Assembly: GCA_959347315.1 (NCBI GenBank)
Contig: OY365814.1
Location: forward strand, 27,055,177 to 27,119,176
Direction of reading: 5' to 3'
Length of the DNA: 64,000 nucleotides
From: Bimastos eiseni
Taxonomy: Eukaryota; Annelida; Clitellata; Crassiclitellata; Lumbricidae
Shown: in pieces, positions 21,443-45,300 of the stretch
Layout: every line of letters begins with the position of its first letter
Position numbering within the stretch: the stretch's first letter is position 1
The notes under the pieces: model-generated
Told to the model about the DNA's origin: nothing
The model's input: the letters and a program-made list of their open reading frames with translations, nothing else
Databases searched by the model: none
Made by a program: the position numbers and the translations under genes

Positions 21443-22028
21443 GTGCCAGGATCCGTTATATTTGGATTTTGGATAATCACCGGGGTTTTTCAAGAGATTT
21501 TTAGATTCGTAGGTTTTATAGGATTTTTGTTTCTAAATGATTTAAGTTTTTAAAGTACGCACAGATCCAAGGAATTTGTATATTGTATATTAGTCCTTGT
21601 CGCATACAGGATAAAAATAATATTAAGACCGAGAAATCCGTGATAGACTGCCCGTGCGTTGTTTTATACTATTTAATACTAACGGCAAATCGATGAGCGA
21701 AGAATGAACGCCGGTGAATAAGTTTGTCTCCCTGACGTGTCTCTTGTGGGCGCTGAGAAATTTTCGAGAATTTACATTACATTACATTTACATTACAATG
21801 TCACCTGAACATCGCAAATTACAATTCCAGTAAATTTTTAATCTGAATTTTAAAACGTAAGAAACCAAAGAACTTGCGATTTTGACTTTTCAATTTGTTA
21901 AATCGAATTGTACAGCCCTGGTAGAGCCACGCGGGAGTAATTTCAGAGATAAAGTAGCGCAGCCAATTAGTTCGAAATACAATCCCAGAGGAAGCTGGGC
22001 AGGTAGACGAGTAAGCCTTTATGCACAA

Positions 22029-22052
22029 CTATAAACATACATACATATATAT

Positions 22053-22103
<51 letters not shown>

Positions 22104-22115
22104 CATACATACATG
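22029..22115. repeat. (TA)n and ACAT microsatellite
   Basis: A TATATA run flanked on both sides by CATACATACAT units. Confidence 0.93.
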
Positions 22116-22217
22116 TCAATATTGACTGCTATCTATAGCCGAACTCATTTGCTCACTTTCACGTGTTAAAGAAAGATATAAGTAACAAATATAGACAGAC
22201 AGTTAGAAGGCCGAGCA

Positions 22218-22292
22218 ATGCAGGCAGATAGGCAGACAAATAGGCAGACAAATAGGCAGACAAATAGGCAGACAAATAGGCAGACAAATAGG
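22218..22292. repeat. 12-bp minisatellite (AGGCAGACAAAT)n
   Basis: About five perfect units flanked by diverged AGGCAGAT and AGGCTGAT units. Confidence 0.95.
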
Positions 22293-22474
22293 CTGATGGA
22301 TGTGCAGACATGTACTGCGACGCACAGACGTAGAGTTACGCACATAGGCTCAAGGCTCAAGATTCAAGGCTCATCCGGCAAAGTAGCAAAGAGCTTCACA
22401 TGTATAGCTTTCAATGATGCGCTCGCTGGTCGTGTCCATGTGGCCTGCTGCATAATTGACGTTGACAGGCGCTT

Positions 22475-22475
22475 T

Positions 22476-22515
<40 letters not shown>

Positions 22516-22572
22516 TATAATATATAATATATATATAATATATATATATATATGATATACATATATTATATA
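22475..22572. repeat. (TA)n microsatellite with TAATATA interruptions
   Basis: A long TA run. The sequence ATTGACG(T/C)TGACAGGCGCTT lies just upstream (22,455) and again just downstream (22,600), so a segment around the microsatellite is duplicated. Confidence 0.9.
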
Positions 22573-23111
22573 GACTGGCAGGTAGAAGGAGAGTTATATA
22601 ATTGACGCTGACAGGCGCTTGCAATATATAGCGCCAGTATCCGTCGGTCTTTCCGTCCGTTTGTCGGTAGGCAAAGGACAAGCGCTCTCCCTTGTTCTAA
22701 ATAATACATTCTGAGAAGCCTTCTTCTTCGGCGTCGACGTGGGGAAAGAGCATCGTCATCTGCTGCTGCCGGCTGCTGCAGCAGATGCATCCATTACACG
22801 TTGCTATACTGATAGGAATGCCTAATGCGGCGCAAAGATGCTGCTATATTCACCTGCTGCTGTAACGGAGGCAGCGGATCGGTATAGGCAGCTGCAGGGA
22901 CTGCCAGGGAGTCAGTGGGATGTGGGATCGACGGATAAGCCTTGTTGGAATTAAAAAATAATCCAAAGCATACATTGACAGTGATCAGCCTAGACGTTAT
23001 GTTTGCAAGCAACTTCATGCGTAGACATTATAGCTAGGCCTGCCTGTGTGTATGTGCATTGTGTAGGCCTTATGCAGATCTCGTTTGACAGTGGGGGGGG
23101 GGCACCAAAAG

Positions 23112-23205
23112 AGTGGGGTAGGAAGTGTGTGTGGGGGCACACGTATAACATGCCCCTTATCTGTAAAAGGTGAGGGGACTTGTCCCCCGACCTCCGGGAT
23201 CGCCC
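23112..23205. repeat. Dispersed repeat family C, copy 2
   Basis: Partner of 14,235-14,312. It is preceded by a run of ten G residues near 23,092. Confidence 0.6.
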
Positions 23206-24355
23206 TGGCCCTAACTATGGGTGTGCATTTCGTACGGTATAAATAATTATTATATGGCTGCCTTTTTTAATCCGGTGATTACGAAGAAACCGACCGATTC
23301 CTTAACTTCAGCTGTAGTCTGAGAGAAAGCCATATATAGTTAGGAACTGTATGAAGCCCTCTAGCGGCTGGCTAATAATAATAATAATAATTGTACTTTT
23401 CCTTCGCCATCTCATCTACTCGCCGACAGTGTATGTAATATGTATAGGCCTACGTTCGATGCAGTGGTGGTTCCACATGGTTAGACAGGAGGAGTCAGTG
23501 CCCCACCAACCGAGTCGGTGCCCCCCTCCCCGTGGACCCTCCACATTTTATTTCACTTTCAGTTTTGACTTGCTCCTTTGCCAGGTTATCCTGATTCCTG
23601 TGTGGCCTCCCTCTGTTTGAAAAATCCATCTGAGCCAACGCTGGTTCAGTGTAGGCTACTCATTATAGCTGAGGACACAACTGGAGCAGAAATCTAGGCA
23701 GAAATGTCTGTCTTGACGGCGATTTGAGCCAGCAGCCACTCGGTTAACAGTCCATGACGCTAGCCGTTTTTAAATGGATCACCCGAGCCCGCAAACAGCC
23801 AGTATAATTGCATAGGCCTATTTGCTTTTACAATTTGTTTATGGAAAAGTCTCACCGGTCTACATGCATAGTCTATATTCGGTCGTGACTTGGCTTATCA
23901 TTTGACAATTGACAGTGTGAAACAAATTCATCCGTACTTGCAAGTATTAATTGTGAGTATCCCATAATTAATTTGGATACAGTTATATCAATCGACCACC
24001 GTACACCACACCCCCACTAATAATCATAGCTCAGCTATTTAAAGATGCGCGAGGAGAACAAAATATAATTTTATTGTATCGTGGAGAAGAGCTGTCCAAA
24101 TATATGCTTATCTGAAAGCTCGATCTCAATTAATGAAGTCGTGGACAAGAGTTTGCCGCATCAGTTTTTTGTTGGAAAGGAAACCGATTAGGGCGTACCC
24201 CGCCCGCTACCCGCTTGAATTTTTTAAAGAGCCCAGAGGGATTTTCGGGGACTTTTAGTAGGCATCTGTTAATATGGTCTTCTCGTATTTTTGAAGCTAA
24301 ATCCCTAAAATTCAGCTTATTATAGGCCTAAGACATTCCCACCTTTTAGCTAATG

Positions 24356-24643
24356 CAGAGGTGTAGCAAGGTTTGGAAAAGTGGAGAGGCATAAATTGCA
24401 AAATATTGCGCCAAACGCAAAAAGTTTTCTTTTGCCCCCCCACTTTTTAAATTCAACCCCCCAGAAATTTGAATAATGGGGTCACGAATTATTTTAACAA
24501 TAGTTATCTTAAAGTGACATTGGAGAAACATAAAAAGAACCGATTGGGGGGGGGGGGCACGTGGGGGGCACTGATTACTAAAACCGGGGAGCTGCTTTGC
24601 CCCCAGTTTTGAAACTGGGGGGCCCCCGCTTGTTACACCTCTG
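24356..24643. mobile_element. hAT-type MITE family 2, 288 bp, perfect 8-bp target duplication
   Basis: It begins CAGAGGTGTAGCAAGG and ends CTTGTTACACCTCTG, inverted repeats of about 15 bp with one mismatch. AGCTAATG is duplicated exactly on both sides (24,348-24,355 and 24,644-24,651). It contains a GTTTTGAAAC-centred palindrome and poly-G/poly-C runs and no reading frame. The 8-bp duplication and CAG...CTG ends place it with hAT elements. Confidence 0.92.
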
Positions 24644-24701
24644 AGCTAATGCTCTTGGACTATACTTTGTATCATCATCACCAACATCAGCCGTGGGTCC
24701 A

Positions 24702-24815
24702 TCACTCGTTGGTGTCAATCGCATGTTTTATTGTCCTTCTCCAATCGCCTCGGTCCTGTGCCATCAGACTTAGCGCGTGAACATCTAAGCAGCACCAGTC
24801 CCTGACATCAATCAC
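24702..24815 (-). pseudogene. Non-LTR retrotransposon C-terminus fragment
   Basis: On the minus strand the frame reads LMAQDRGDWRRTIKHAIDTN followed by Glu and a stop at 24,702-24,704. The (A)QDR..WR.......TN pattern is the usual extreme C-terminus of ORF2 in L1/RTE-like LINEs. Only the tail remains, with a short 3' segment. Confidence 0.45.
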
Positions 24816-24819
24816 ACCA

Positions 24820-27556
24820 TCGAGTCCAATAATTATTTTCGAAATAAAGGCTTAATTTGCATGTACGTGTAGGCCTCACCGTCTTCACGCGGACAAAAGA
24901 CGAAATAAATAGGCCAAAACTTTAGAGAAGAAAGCACGTGTTATTTATAGTTCATAAGCTTACGTATTCAGCTACATTCTTCCTATGACTTATGCTCAAT
25001 CGTTTCTGCATTTTGTCATTTGATTCTAAAAGTACCATCGAGCTTGTAATTTTATAAATAAAATCGTTCGGTGCTTCCTTATTTCGCTCAGTTGGTAGAT
25101 CTTGCGGAATATAGCATCCGCTGTGTACTTGACTCTGTAATGGCCACATCCATGGATGACGAAGTGTAGCGGAGTTGTAATTGGTATTTTTGGACCTCGT
25201 CTGTATCTAATCTGACCAAGCTCTATTCAAATTGATGATAGATGCACTTAGAATTTTCTCGATACGTTTTCTTCGAACGTATTTGAAAATATTAATGATA
25301 TTAGAGATAATAGTTATAGTTAGGTGAAGGTCGTGTGTGTTTATGTGTTTCGTTAATGGCCGTTGATCCTGATGGCATCGCCTTTACAGTTGACCTCGAT
25401 GGCTGCTAGGACATTTACGGGTAATTATTATAGCACTTGTTATCTACCCACTTTGTTTTGTGTTCTTCAGCGTTACTTATTCTAAAGGTTCAATGTAGTG
25501 CCGCAGTTATATTGTGTTTTGGATTCTTGTAAGCGTGGTGTAAGCCAATTTATTTATCGCCAAGAACTCAGTCAATAGTCACGTGGTTTTGTGTTGCACC
25601 TGGAGACTCCGTATGTTCAAATCTATTATATAAGAAAGCTAATGCATATGTGCCTCTTGATTTGGTCAGTTCGGTCCTTTGTCAATTTTCTAAATTAGTT
25701 TCATTACATGACGCCGCGTTTCAGTCTGGCGAAAATGGTTACATCTAATTAAATGAAAGTGAGAATTGGAAATTTATAAGAGTCTAATCCACAATTCTAA
25801 GTTTAACCGATACCTAGAATGTACATGAGGTCTTTGCATCGCATAACGTAGATATTTCATCATGTCAATGTAACTGAAGCATCATAATAGGGCTGACTAC
25901 TTCTACTTGTATGGCTACTTCGGTGCCTCTGATTTGTCTTGGTCTTTGAGTGGTGCTTTTAAATTAACAATTACACTTCTCATGAAGCCTCTCAAGAGAT
26001 TCTGTGTATAGCATTTTGCACGATGTTAGAGTTTATTATATGGATTTTGTAGTATTCTATTGACCAAATTTAGAACCAGCCATAACTTTGTTATTAAAAC
26101 AGTGGTATAAGAAATCATGTTGCAACGAATGCAATGTTCAATGTCCTTGACTAATGTGCACAGTGTATCATATTATGTTTGCTTGCCCTTCTTCTCTGAT
26201 TTTCATGATGTGTCAACCTGACCTTGCCAATGGAATAAGAATATGATGTCACTTGAAGCAACCCCCATGTATTGGCGTAATGATAATGGCTCTATAGACG
26301 TGTTTCATTAGATAAGGATGTAATGTAACTAATCATGTTTACTACACTTTTTATGCAGTGATTACCTTGTATTACATTATCAGCATTGATCCTGGTTTGC
26401 ACATGCTTTAGTTTTACCAGTTGCTGCTGTAAAACGCATTTATATTATCAATTGTTTGATTATTCAAGAATTGCTTTGTTGGGTCAAAGGTAAATTTAAG
26501 ATTTATCTATGTTTTGAAGGTAACTGAGACTTGATGCATGTTTTGAAGGTAACAGGTTTGATTTGTGTCTTGAAGGTAGTACCCACCGATATATAAACAC
26601 TGCGGGCTATTTGGCGAAACAGTTTAGAAAAAACAAGTAAGATCCACTGAATCTTCATTCTATTTTCAATTTAAATGCTCTTATATTTTGTCTGTGCAGT
26701 GTAAGACAACAGTTTTAAAATTTTATTTTCATTGCACCACCAGGTTAGATAATAGAATGTTGGCGTACCCCAGCACGGGGTCAGATCAAGTACAAGAGGC
26801 GATCACGTAGTCCTCTGGCAATTACTTATTAGGGAGAACATCGCAAATTGTCTAGCAAGTGCTAGGGAGGAGTCGCCGACGACAATGCATGGAGCATTGC
26901 CCTAGAAACCAGTGAAGCGTTAGCTATTTTTGATCATCAACATTTAGTCTTTGTTGTTGAATGTTTACATTAATGATATTGCATTACAACAGTAGAGCCA
27001 CTCATTCAAGTACTCTAATGAAAGCATGCACTAAAGGTGACTCAGAAATCAATGCAACTTGTCGTTGAAGTGTTAAGGTTACTAGTTTCTGGAGCATCAG
27101 TTTATGAATGGTGTTGTTTTAGTGCTTGGTTCAGTCAGCATAGAGCCATTTTGAAAATATTTTAATCTGGGCGGTTACTGCGTAATTGGGTTGCAGACGA
27201 ACCCTGTTGCTTCGTGGCGTCCTAATTAATAACTGCAGAGTGCTGGCTTCCAGCTGTTTGCAGTTAGATGGACCCAGGCACAAGCAGCATAACACATGTT
27301 TTCATTGCATTGGTAGTTGACTTATGTTTTTGAACCCGACATTTTGACTAAACAAATAATGAAATAATCAGTTCCACAATCGGCATCAGCTATTTTGATG
27401 ATCAACACGTATGCGATATCAGCATGTTCAGCAGAAAGTGATATCGATACAACTCTACATCTGGTTGAAATCTATAATCTAACAGTACTTTTAAGGCTGT
27501 TTATAGGGTGATGAATGAATTCCTTGATACTTGCATATATATGTAATACTTTACAG
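24820..27556 (+). other. LETM1 5' region: promoter and first exon expected here, not resolved
   Basis: Exon 2 of LETM1 begins with the third base of a codon, so an upstream coding exon ending in two codon bases must exist. The ATG at 25,399 (MAARTFT) is followed by a donor-like GGGTAATT, but that junction gives the wrong phase. Three copies of TGTTTTGAAGGTAAC or a close variant lie at 26,510-26,580. The stretch otherwise shows nothing recognisable. No TATA box can be assigned. Confidence 0.4.
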
Positions 27557-37687
<10,131 letters not shown>

Positions 37688-38250
37688 CACTTACTGTATA
37701 GGGTATTTGTGAAATAGTTTTACAGCCTTTGTTTAGCCTAGTTTCTTACCAATTGCCAATCTCTCTGTGTTTACAGAATTTTGTTTAAACATGCGATGGT
37801 TTCTGGGATATTTGTTTGGCTAAGCTAATTCTGCTTCAGCTGTTTGAGGTATAGTGAAACTTTATTATTGTGTGAGCTGGTTTTGGGATGCTTGTCTCAT
37901 CATAACAGGGTCTGTGGTGCATGCCTCTGCATGCTTATCAGGGTGGTAAAATGCTCGTTGGATCTGCATGTAACTCCTCGCCATTTAACCTCCCTAACAA
38001 AGATGGTATAACTTTATACCATGTATGATGTATAGAAACTTTTGTCTATGGTTCATTTCATGGTCCATGCCTGTTCTGAACTAGATACGATCATCACTAA
38101 TGGTTCGGGTCGGCCTTTTGACCCATTGACCTAGCCATAACTTTCCCTGATTCATCAAGCCGTGCCTCTGTAACCCTTCAAAACAGAAGTATGTTACTAG
38201 TTGTGTGATTACAGTCAGTAAGCTCAAATTAACGTATATAATAAAGATAT
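37688..38250 (+). other. Probable LETM1 3' UTR
   Basis: Unique AT-rich sequence follows the stop. The first convincing AATAAA downstream is at 38,240-38,245. No cleavage site can be assigned from sequence alone. Confidence 0.4.
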
Positions 38251-39100
38251 TGATGAGAGGTTCCTACTTCTAAGAAACAGGTTGAATGTTGTATCCATTT
38301 CTGTGTTTTCGTTCTCAAGCAGTCGCCACAGAAATTCGCCCTCAATGTGATTGCTCGTTCACTTTTTGAATGTTCTTGTCGCATAAACCTGTTCAAAACT
38401 CGAAGCTCCATCCTTGCAATTACATACGAAGTAGTTTTAAGGCAAATTTAATTGTGCTTGCAATATTCTGTATAGGTTTTAAATAATTGACCAATGAATT
38501 TATTTCTTTTAACTCGACGCACTTCATTAGTTTAATTAAAACGAGTCCTCACGCATTCACATGCTGTCATAGTTGTCCCGATCATTGCAAACTTCGTACT
38601 GTTTCAGTTTTGTTTTTCGGTTTCTTTATGAGGCATTAATGATGAGCACGTACTAAAATTTATGGGAAAGAAATGCAGCTCGTTTTTTAAAGGTTAAATA
38701 TGCGTATGTGCAAGATATGATACGATGCTGCAGTGCCTAATGGAGTAGTTGGACTGTACAACCAAGTGGCCTAATATTATTTATCCCAATGAATTTATTC
38801 TACTCTGGCTGACAAATTGATTATGACTGTAGAAAGCCTAATATAATGTAAGCTACTTTTACTATGAGAGGAGAGTTATAAAACAAGGCATATCTGTGGG
38901 ACCATTATGCCTTCTTCATCTCTATGAAGCACACATTTTAAGAAGAATGCACAATAATATGGTTGTATAATACTTGTATTCTGTAGTAGTGTTATTATTA
39001 TTATTTCTGTGTCATCAGTAGCATCACTGTCTAATATCTCTCTATTTCTGAAAGCCGTTGTCTGCAAATTCATCTCGTTCGTTGCTCGTCTTCATCTTTT

Positions 39101-39312
39101 GTGCCTAGGGCTAAGATTGCTTTGGCCCAACATCGGGCGTTTGCCGTTGTGGGTCCATCTACCTGGAATGACCTTCCTCCATCTTTAAAGACTAAACTAA
39201 TGACTGGCTTCTCTCCATTGGTTTCTCACTCTTTGAAGGCTTTTCTTAATCCCAGGGGTTTCTGTGCTGTTATTCTGTGAGAGGTGCTATATAAATTTAA
39301 AGATATACGATA
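39101..39312 (+). pseudogene. CR1/L2-like LINE reverse transcriptase C-terminus plus 3' tail
   Basis: The frame from 39,101 includes KIALAQHRAFAVVGPSTWND, LPPSLK and SHSLKAFLN and stops at TGA 39,278-39,280. It is followed by GAGGTGCTATATAAAT, a 3' tail that recurs alone at about 40,380, 46,610, 53,755 (inverted), 59,702 and 60,417. This shows which element generated those short copies. Confidence 0.8.
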
Positions 39313-42300
39313 TAACGATAACACTGCAATCGGTGACCGACTCGAGGAAGCTCAAACCTGCACACTACGGCAGTTGAGTACCATGTCACAACAATAATAT
39401 CTAGGTAAATTTGGTATCCATGTTCCAAACCACATTGTTTGAGAATTTGTAATAATGATGTGGTTGTAAAGAAAGAGAATCCAGTGTGTGCCATTGTCAG
39501 GCCTTGTGTTGGGTTTTAGGGATGTTATCATCGGTTTGTGTTGAGTTTACTTTGAGTGGTGTTAGGATGAAGGCATTGATCTTAGCGCTCTTCCGTAACG
39601 TTCATTGATAGCGTTTGTGTGACAGAGATACTACTTTGTTGACTGAGATAGTTCCAAGGTGTTTCGGCAAATGAGATGACAACTTGGTAATTTTGATGAT
39701 GCAGTGATGATCAGTTACATTGTAATAATATAAATTGGGGTAACGGCTGTTGGTGGTTGTAGTGATGATGATCAGTATCGTCTGATGTGATGACAAGATG
39801 ATTTTGAAAATGATGAGACACACGGTACAGTAATGTACTGTAATTCACCATGCATATAATGTGTGGTAGGGATGATCGTTATGGCATTATTTCTGATTCT
39901 GGATATTTGGCTTACTTTTTGTCAGTTTCAAAATTGATCCGATTTATCGGTGATATTGATTTTCTGTGGTCAATATTGCACTGTTTGCTATTCCATGCTC
40001 ACAAAAACAGAAACACAAAATCCTGTATATTCTTGTTAGATGTTTATTCAAAGAGTTTATGGTCTTAGCAATTTAAAATAAATATCTGGAAAGATGAATC
40101 TTGATGACAGCAGCATAATGTGTGAGCTCTGTTGGCATGGATGTTTTGACATTAAAATTGTTCTCGATTACAGAAACACCGAACAATGACTAACCTACTT
40201 GTTGGGAATAAATCATTAATGACCATTTACTGTATGCTTGTTTCCTCTTATTTAATTGGTGAAAGAGTTTTAAGTGGTCATTACATTATCTCCATTTCTT
40301 AAGTGCTTGAAAACCAATTCATTCAAATTGTGGGGTACGTGTCATCACTGTGGGAGCACCTCTGCTCAGGATTTCGTGAAGAGGTGCTATATAATTGTGT
40401 AATATACAACATACGATGGTATTTCAATCTTACCATAACATTAACATAAACAGCAGCCTGTTTAGGTTTTTTCGTCAGATGAGAAACTGAGGAATTTATC
40501 TAACGTGTAGTGTCTGCCATATATTATATGGTGGCCAGTGGTCACATTACATATCATTAGATACCATTATGTATGGCTGTGTCTGGTCAAATTAGGTACT
40601 AGTACCTGGCAGAGTTGTGGAAAACAGATAAGATTGCATATTGATAAAAGAAGCAAATTGAAAAGACGGGTATCTGGTTGGGCCACACTGCCACGGTCAG
40701 TGTGTTCCGCTGCTAGACAATTTTGACTGCTCTTCCAACTTGCTGATTTGCTGCAGACAGATCTAGATTGATTAGGCTTAGCAATTAAAAATTATATATA
40801 TATATATATATGTGTTGTAAATAATAAATATTATTATAAAGTCTCATTGTAGGTACTGGACAACTAATAACTACTGTTGAATAACAAGAACTTTTGTGTA
40901 GAAATTTATAAAATTCTACATTAGGTTGTTAAACTGGCAAAAACTTCATAGAAATACAACATACATGCAAAACATTCCCATGAAAAACATCTAAAATCAA
41001 AATACAGTCTAGCTGTACGGAAAAGGTCCCGGAATAGACACGCACTAGAGGAGACTGACTTGACTGTTTAGAAAGAGAGTTGTTGAACATTACGCAATTA
41101 GCAAACCACAGTTGTTGTCGTCGATATACAAAATACTAAATATTAAATAGAAAATGATATGACTGGATAAATGAACCAGAAATCTATTACAAAAATTACT
41201 ACAAATGTCAGTTAAAGACAGATATTATCAAACTGTTTACGCGACATCAAAATTTAGAATACATTTTTCACAGGACTGTGGCAAAGTTTGTCGAGTCGAA
41301 CACAAAACTTTCTTAAGGTGCCAAAAGCAATGACTGTTGCCATAAGAAAGTTCGCAAAAATACCGTAAATAAAAATATGCGTTCCAAAGTACCAAGATTG
41401 CATAACAGCTTTCAACAATGAATTACACAACAGAATTGAAAGGAAATGCGTCATAAACAATAATCACATATCGATTAAATTTAGCCGATACGACCACTTT
41501 AGTAAAAAGCAAAAAAATATTATCATGACTGATAAAAATTAAATAAATTTCAACACAGTATCTAAACTGCATTATTGATCATTTTTATCACAATAAGTGC
41601 AATACATTTTGCTATTCAAGCAATTGTTCTGAAACATTTAAAGCAAGATGTAACTTGAAATGTGTAGAATATGTTGTTTCTGAAATCTGGATCTGTTTTA
41701 CACAGTCTTTGTCTTGGGAAAAGTGATTTTTGAACGAAATTCTTCTAATTACATCTTAAAAATCCAACTAAACCACAAAATGGTTCACTTATAATTCGCT
41801 GTCTGTTTCTTTCTCACTCTCCATCTTTCTCTCTTGCTGTGTCGATTTTTTCTGTCTCTGTCCATCTCTCTGCAGTCTGTTATGTCAATTTATACCTGAA
41901 TCCATTAATTAACTCAGTTAATTATGGCTTAAAAGCTTACAGCAAGCATCAATCAATCAACAGACTTAGACAAATTGCATCATTTACAAAGTTACTGAGG
42001 TAATCATTTCCAAGCAAACAAGCAAACTAGCTGATATAAATTACAAATTTACACAAATTACCTAGAGGAATATAGTCTTTGCTGATACGCAAAATGGGTC
42101 ATTCATCATCATTACCATGCTAGAAATAGTTGAAAATAATTTGGCAATATACAATTTAGTTTGAGTGAGTTTCTTTAACAAGAAGTAATCAAAACAACAA
42201 CTTAAATAACCAATCAAATGCATTTACATCGAAGGCTTCAAACACAACAGGTTTCAGATTTTAATTTACAAACTGTTAATTGGAGGTTTTAATAACTAAC

Positions 42301-45300
42301 ATGAGAACTGACTCCAAGAAATACTGAAAAATCACTAGCATATCACTGCCAAAGAATGCACTCATGAATAAGCTGGTGCTCTGCGCTTGGCTTTCGAATG
42401 GCGCTTTAGAAGTTTGGAGATTACGATGGAGTAGATTGAGACAAAGACCATATTCGTTCAAATTATCTCCCACTTTTACTGAGCTGCTCTTGGATAACCG
42501 AAGAAATTTAGCTGAAAATTGCTGCTAACTTTATTCTAATAATGCACTAAGCAACGATCAGAAAATCATTGCCATGATACGATGATAAGAAGTCGACTAA
42601 GACCATGAAAATTTCCTTTGCATTTACAATAGAGCAACTTATGCAAAGATTTTTGGGTATGGGCAACAATTTGAACAAATATGGTAAAGCAAATTGTAGG
42701 CTTAAGACTGACTGTAGGAGGTGTTCAAGTGAAATCGCATTCCAGCTCAACGTGCAACACTGTTGGGCAAACTCACAAAGACTGCTGATTTTAGTCGAAT
42801 ACTTCACAATTTAAATTAAATTCTATATATATATATATTTATATAAAACACGTCGACATCAAAAAACACGAGACTATAGCAAAATTTCACCTAATCAAAA
42901 ATATGTATACGATCTAGAGTGAGTGACACTACATGTAGCACGAACAATAACGTGATAACACTACATGTAGCACAGATAACACGTTATGACACTACAAGTA
43001 GTACACACAATACTCGATGCATACATGCACACACACACAATGACGTCACAACTGTAGATGTCGCCAGCCTTTCCCCTTACACGCAAGATCCTATGTTCCT
43101 GAATCGTGGACACTAGAAACTCATTGGGTAGGTGCCGAACATTAATCCTTGCCACTCTTGTGGCCACTCACAGTGGTCAATTTTAATGCATTTGATATAA
43201 TAATTGGAGGGGTAAGGGTTAATAAAGATCGATGCAGTGAGAAATCATTATACCAGATAGGTCAGACTGAATTCAGTAATTAATGATTAATTTGATAGAA
43301 ATTTTATGCTCTGTCCATTGCCCCAATGAAAATATTATCTAACAACAAAAATGTTGAGACAAACTAGAGATTATGAATGCAACAGTTAAGTAATAGTAAT
43401 TTGCTAAGAATAATTCTAAAAGAATAATATATTGAATGGAAATTTTGAAAATATTCCTAATGAAAGTTGCTGCACTTGCCATTAGGTTTGAGGAGGGAAT
43501 GATTTCGTTTTTTGTGATGCAGATAAGCCCTTGCTCTTTATGCCACAGTGTCCATGCTTATATCAATTTAATGACAAAAGCGTGAGTTTCTACGTCAAAG
43601 GTTCTGAAATTTGTAGTTTTAATGGGATCAAGTCTCTCGTGTTTACATCAGCAGGTCATCCAGTGGCAGATGTCAATCACGAAAACTAACCAGCTAAATT
43701 TAAGAAGGGTTTCCTGAAAACTAAGATGCTAGAAACGAGTCTCAGCGCCGCCAAGGGTTAAAACCACCAGTTACCAGAAAAAAAACTGTTGAAATATTAT
43801 CTGAACAGAGAGTTAACACAAAGACCAACGCATCTAAAACAGTTCGTCGTGTCACCGAGCCACAGGACATTTGAAAGCTGGCATTTACCACAATCTGACA
43901 ATCAGATATCCACGATACACTGCATTCACTATCAAACAACACTCAACACAAATCAGTTCAAAATTGACCGATTACTACAACAACTACGTAATTAATTAAT
44001 TAATATATTTAAAACTACGTGATGAAAAAATTGCTTCTAGTCTTTACTTGCACTGTGAGGCTTCGGTTGAAGCACAGCATGGAAAAATAGATGTACCGAA
44101 GTAGAGAAGCGAAGAAACTAAAGCACTCTGCTCACTCGTAAAATTGAAAACGCTGCAAAACTCTAGTAAAATGTAGTATGTCAAAAACTAATCAACAATA
44201 TCCGATCAGCAACGAAAACAATCTGTAAGAAAATTCGAGCCAAGCAAGCTAAAAGAAAATATGAGAAAACTCAAAAATACCATTGCTCACAGACAAACTC
44301 ATCCAACGCCAATGAATTTATTTGTCCATCAAACAACTGATCGATCCATCCATCTATGCTTGAAACACGCAATCAACAATAGCTATATATCGGATTTATC
44401 GTAAAGAATAAATAGCGAAAATTTAAAAAACTATTACGCATCAAAAGTCTATGCAAATACGCCTGGTACGTATGTACAAACTATGTTACAATTGCAAATT
44501 CATTTAAAATAGCTAACAAACAAATTGCATACATTGAATAATTAATATAAATTAGAATCATGTGTATTACTAATATATAAATGATAATAAAATCACAAAA
44601 GTTTTCTATTTTGTGCTATGTTAGAAACAGTTAAGCGTTACCGTAAGAAAATTGAGCGTAAAAGGTCAAACGGCTTGACCTCAGAGAGCTAAAAGTACAG
44701 TGTAAATCGTAATAATCAACCAACGTAAACCGTAGTGCATGCTGGTAAAGTAAATAATTATATGGATTGATCACAGTCAAGAACAGTCTAAAACCAGCCA
44801 TTTCTGCTAGGATTCAACTGAAAAATATGACTCTTACTTAATAACCCCATAATTCAAATTACACTGAATGACCTTTATCACCTGGATTGCAAACGTTGAC
44901 TACTATTTCAAAGTTTCGTTGAACTGAGACTTACTGGGGTAGTTTCAAAGGCAGATGAACGAACGAACGACTGTCTCATGTTAATGGCAACTAAACGTTT
45001 TACTACTGTCCAGTATCCTTTTAATCAATTCAAATTTTTGTTTAGGAAAATCTTGTCAAAGACTTAACGTTCCTATGCTTTAGACTTAATCAGTGCTTTT
45101 AATTAAGGTTCATTTAATAGAAAGCATTGGATGGCTTGCTCAGGGTATAGTTACAACTTATTCAACATCCTTTAAGAGCAAAATCACAGTTGTTCACAGC
45201 TTATTCAAAACTCTGATGGCTTTATCAGTGTGGTGTATAGCCTAAACAAAGTTTTTTATGGCATATTCGCTGCCAATGGTAGTGTACTAAAAGTGACTGG

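Larger units (their letters stand above)
18361..24347. other. Intergenic, repeats only
   Basis: Apart from the AT, GT and minisatellite tracts and repeat copies listed separately, I find no exon, RNA gene or transposase in this stretch. A CRE-like TGACGTCA at about 21,105 stands alone. Confidence 0.5.

Noticed and set aside
25399..25420. ATG at 25,399 as the LETM1 start exon (MAARTFT)
   Set aside because: It is followed by a donor-like GGGTAATT, but the junction to 27,557 would be in the wrong phase and run into a stop.
27531..27556. Translation start at 27,531 for LETM1
   Set aside because: The codon is TTG, and the bases up to 27,556 form a good splice acceptor, so this is intron.
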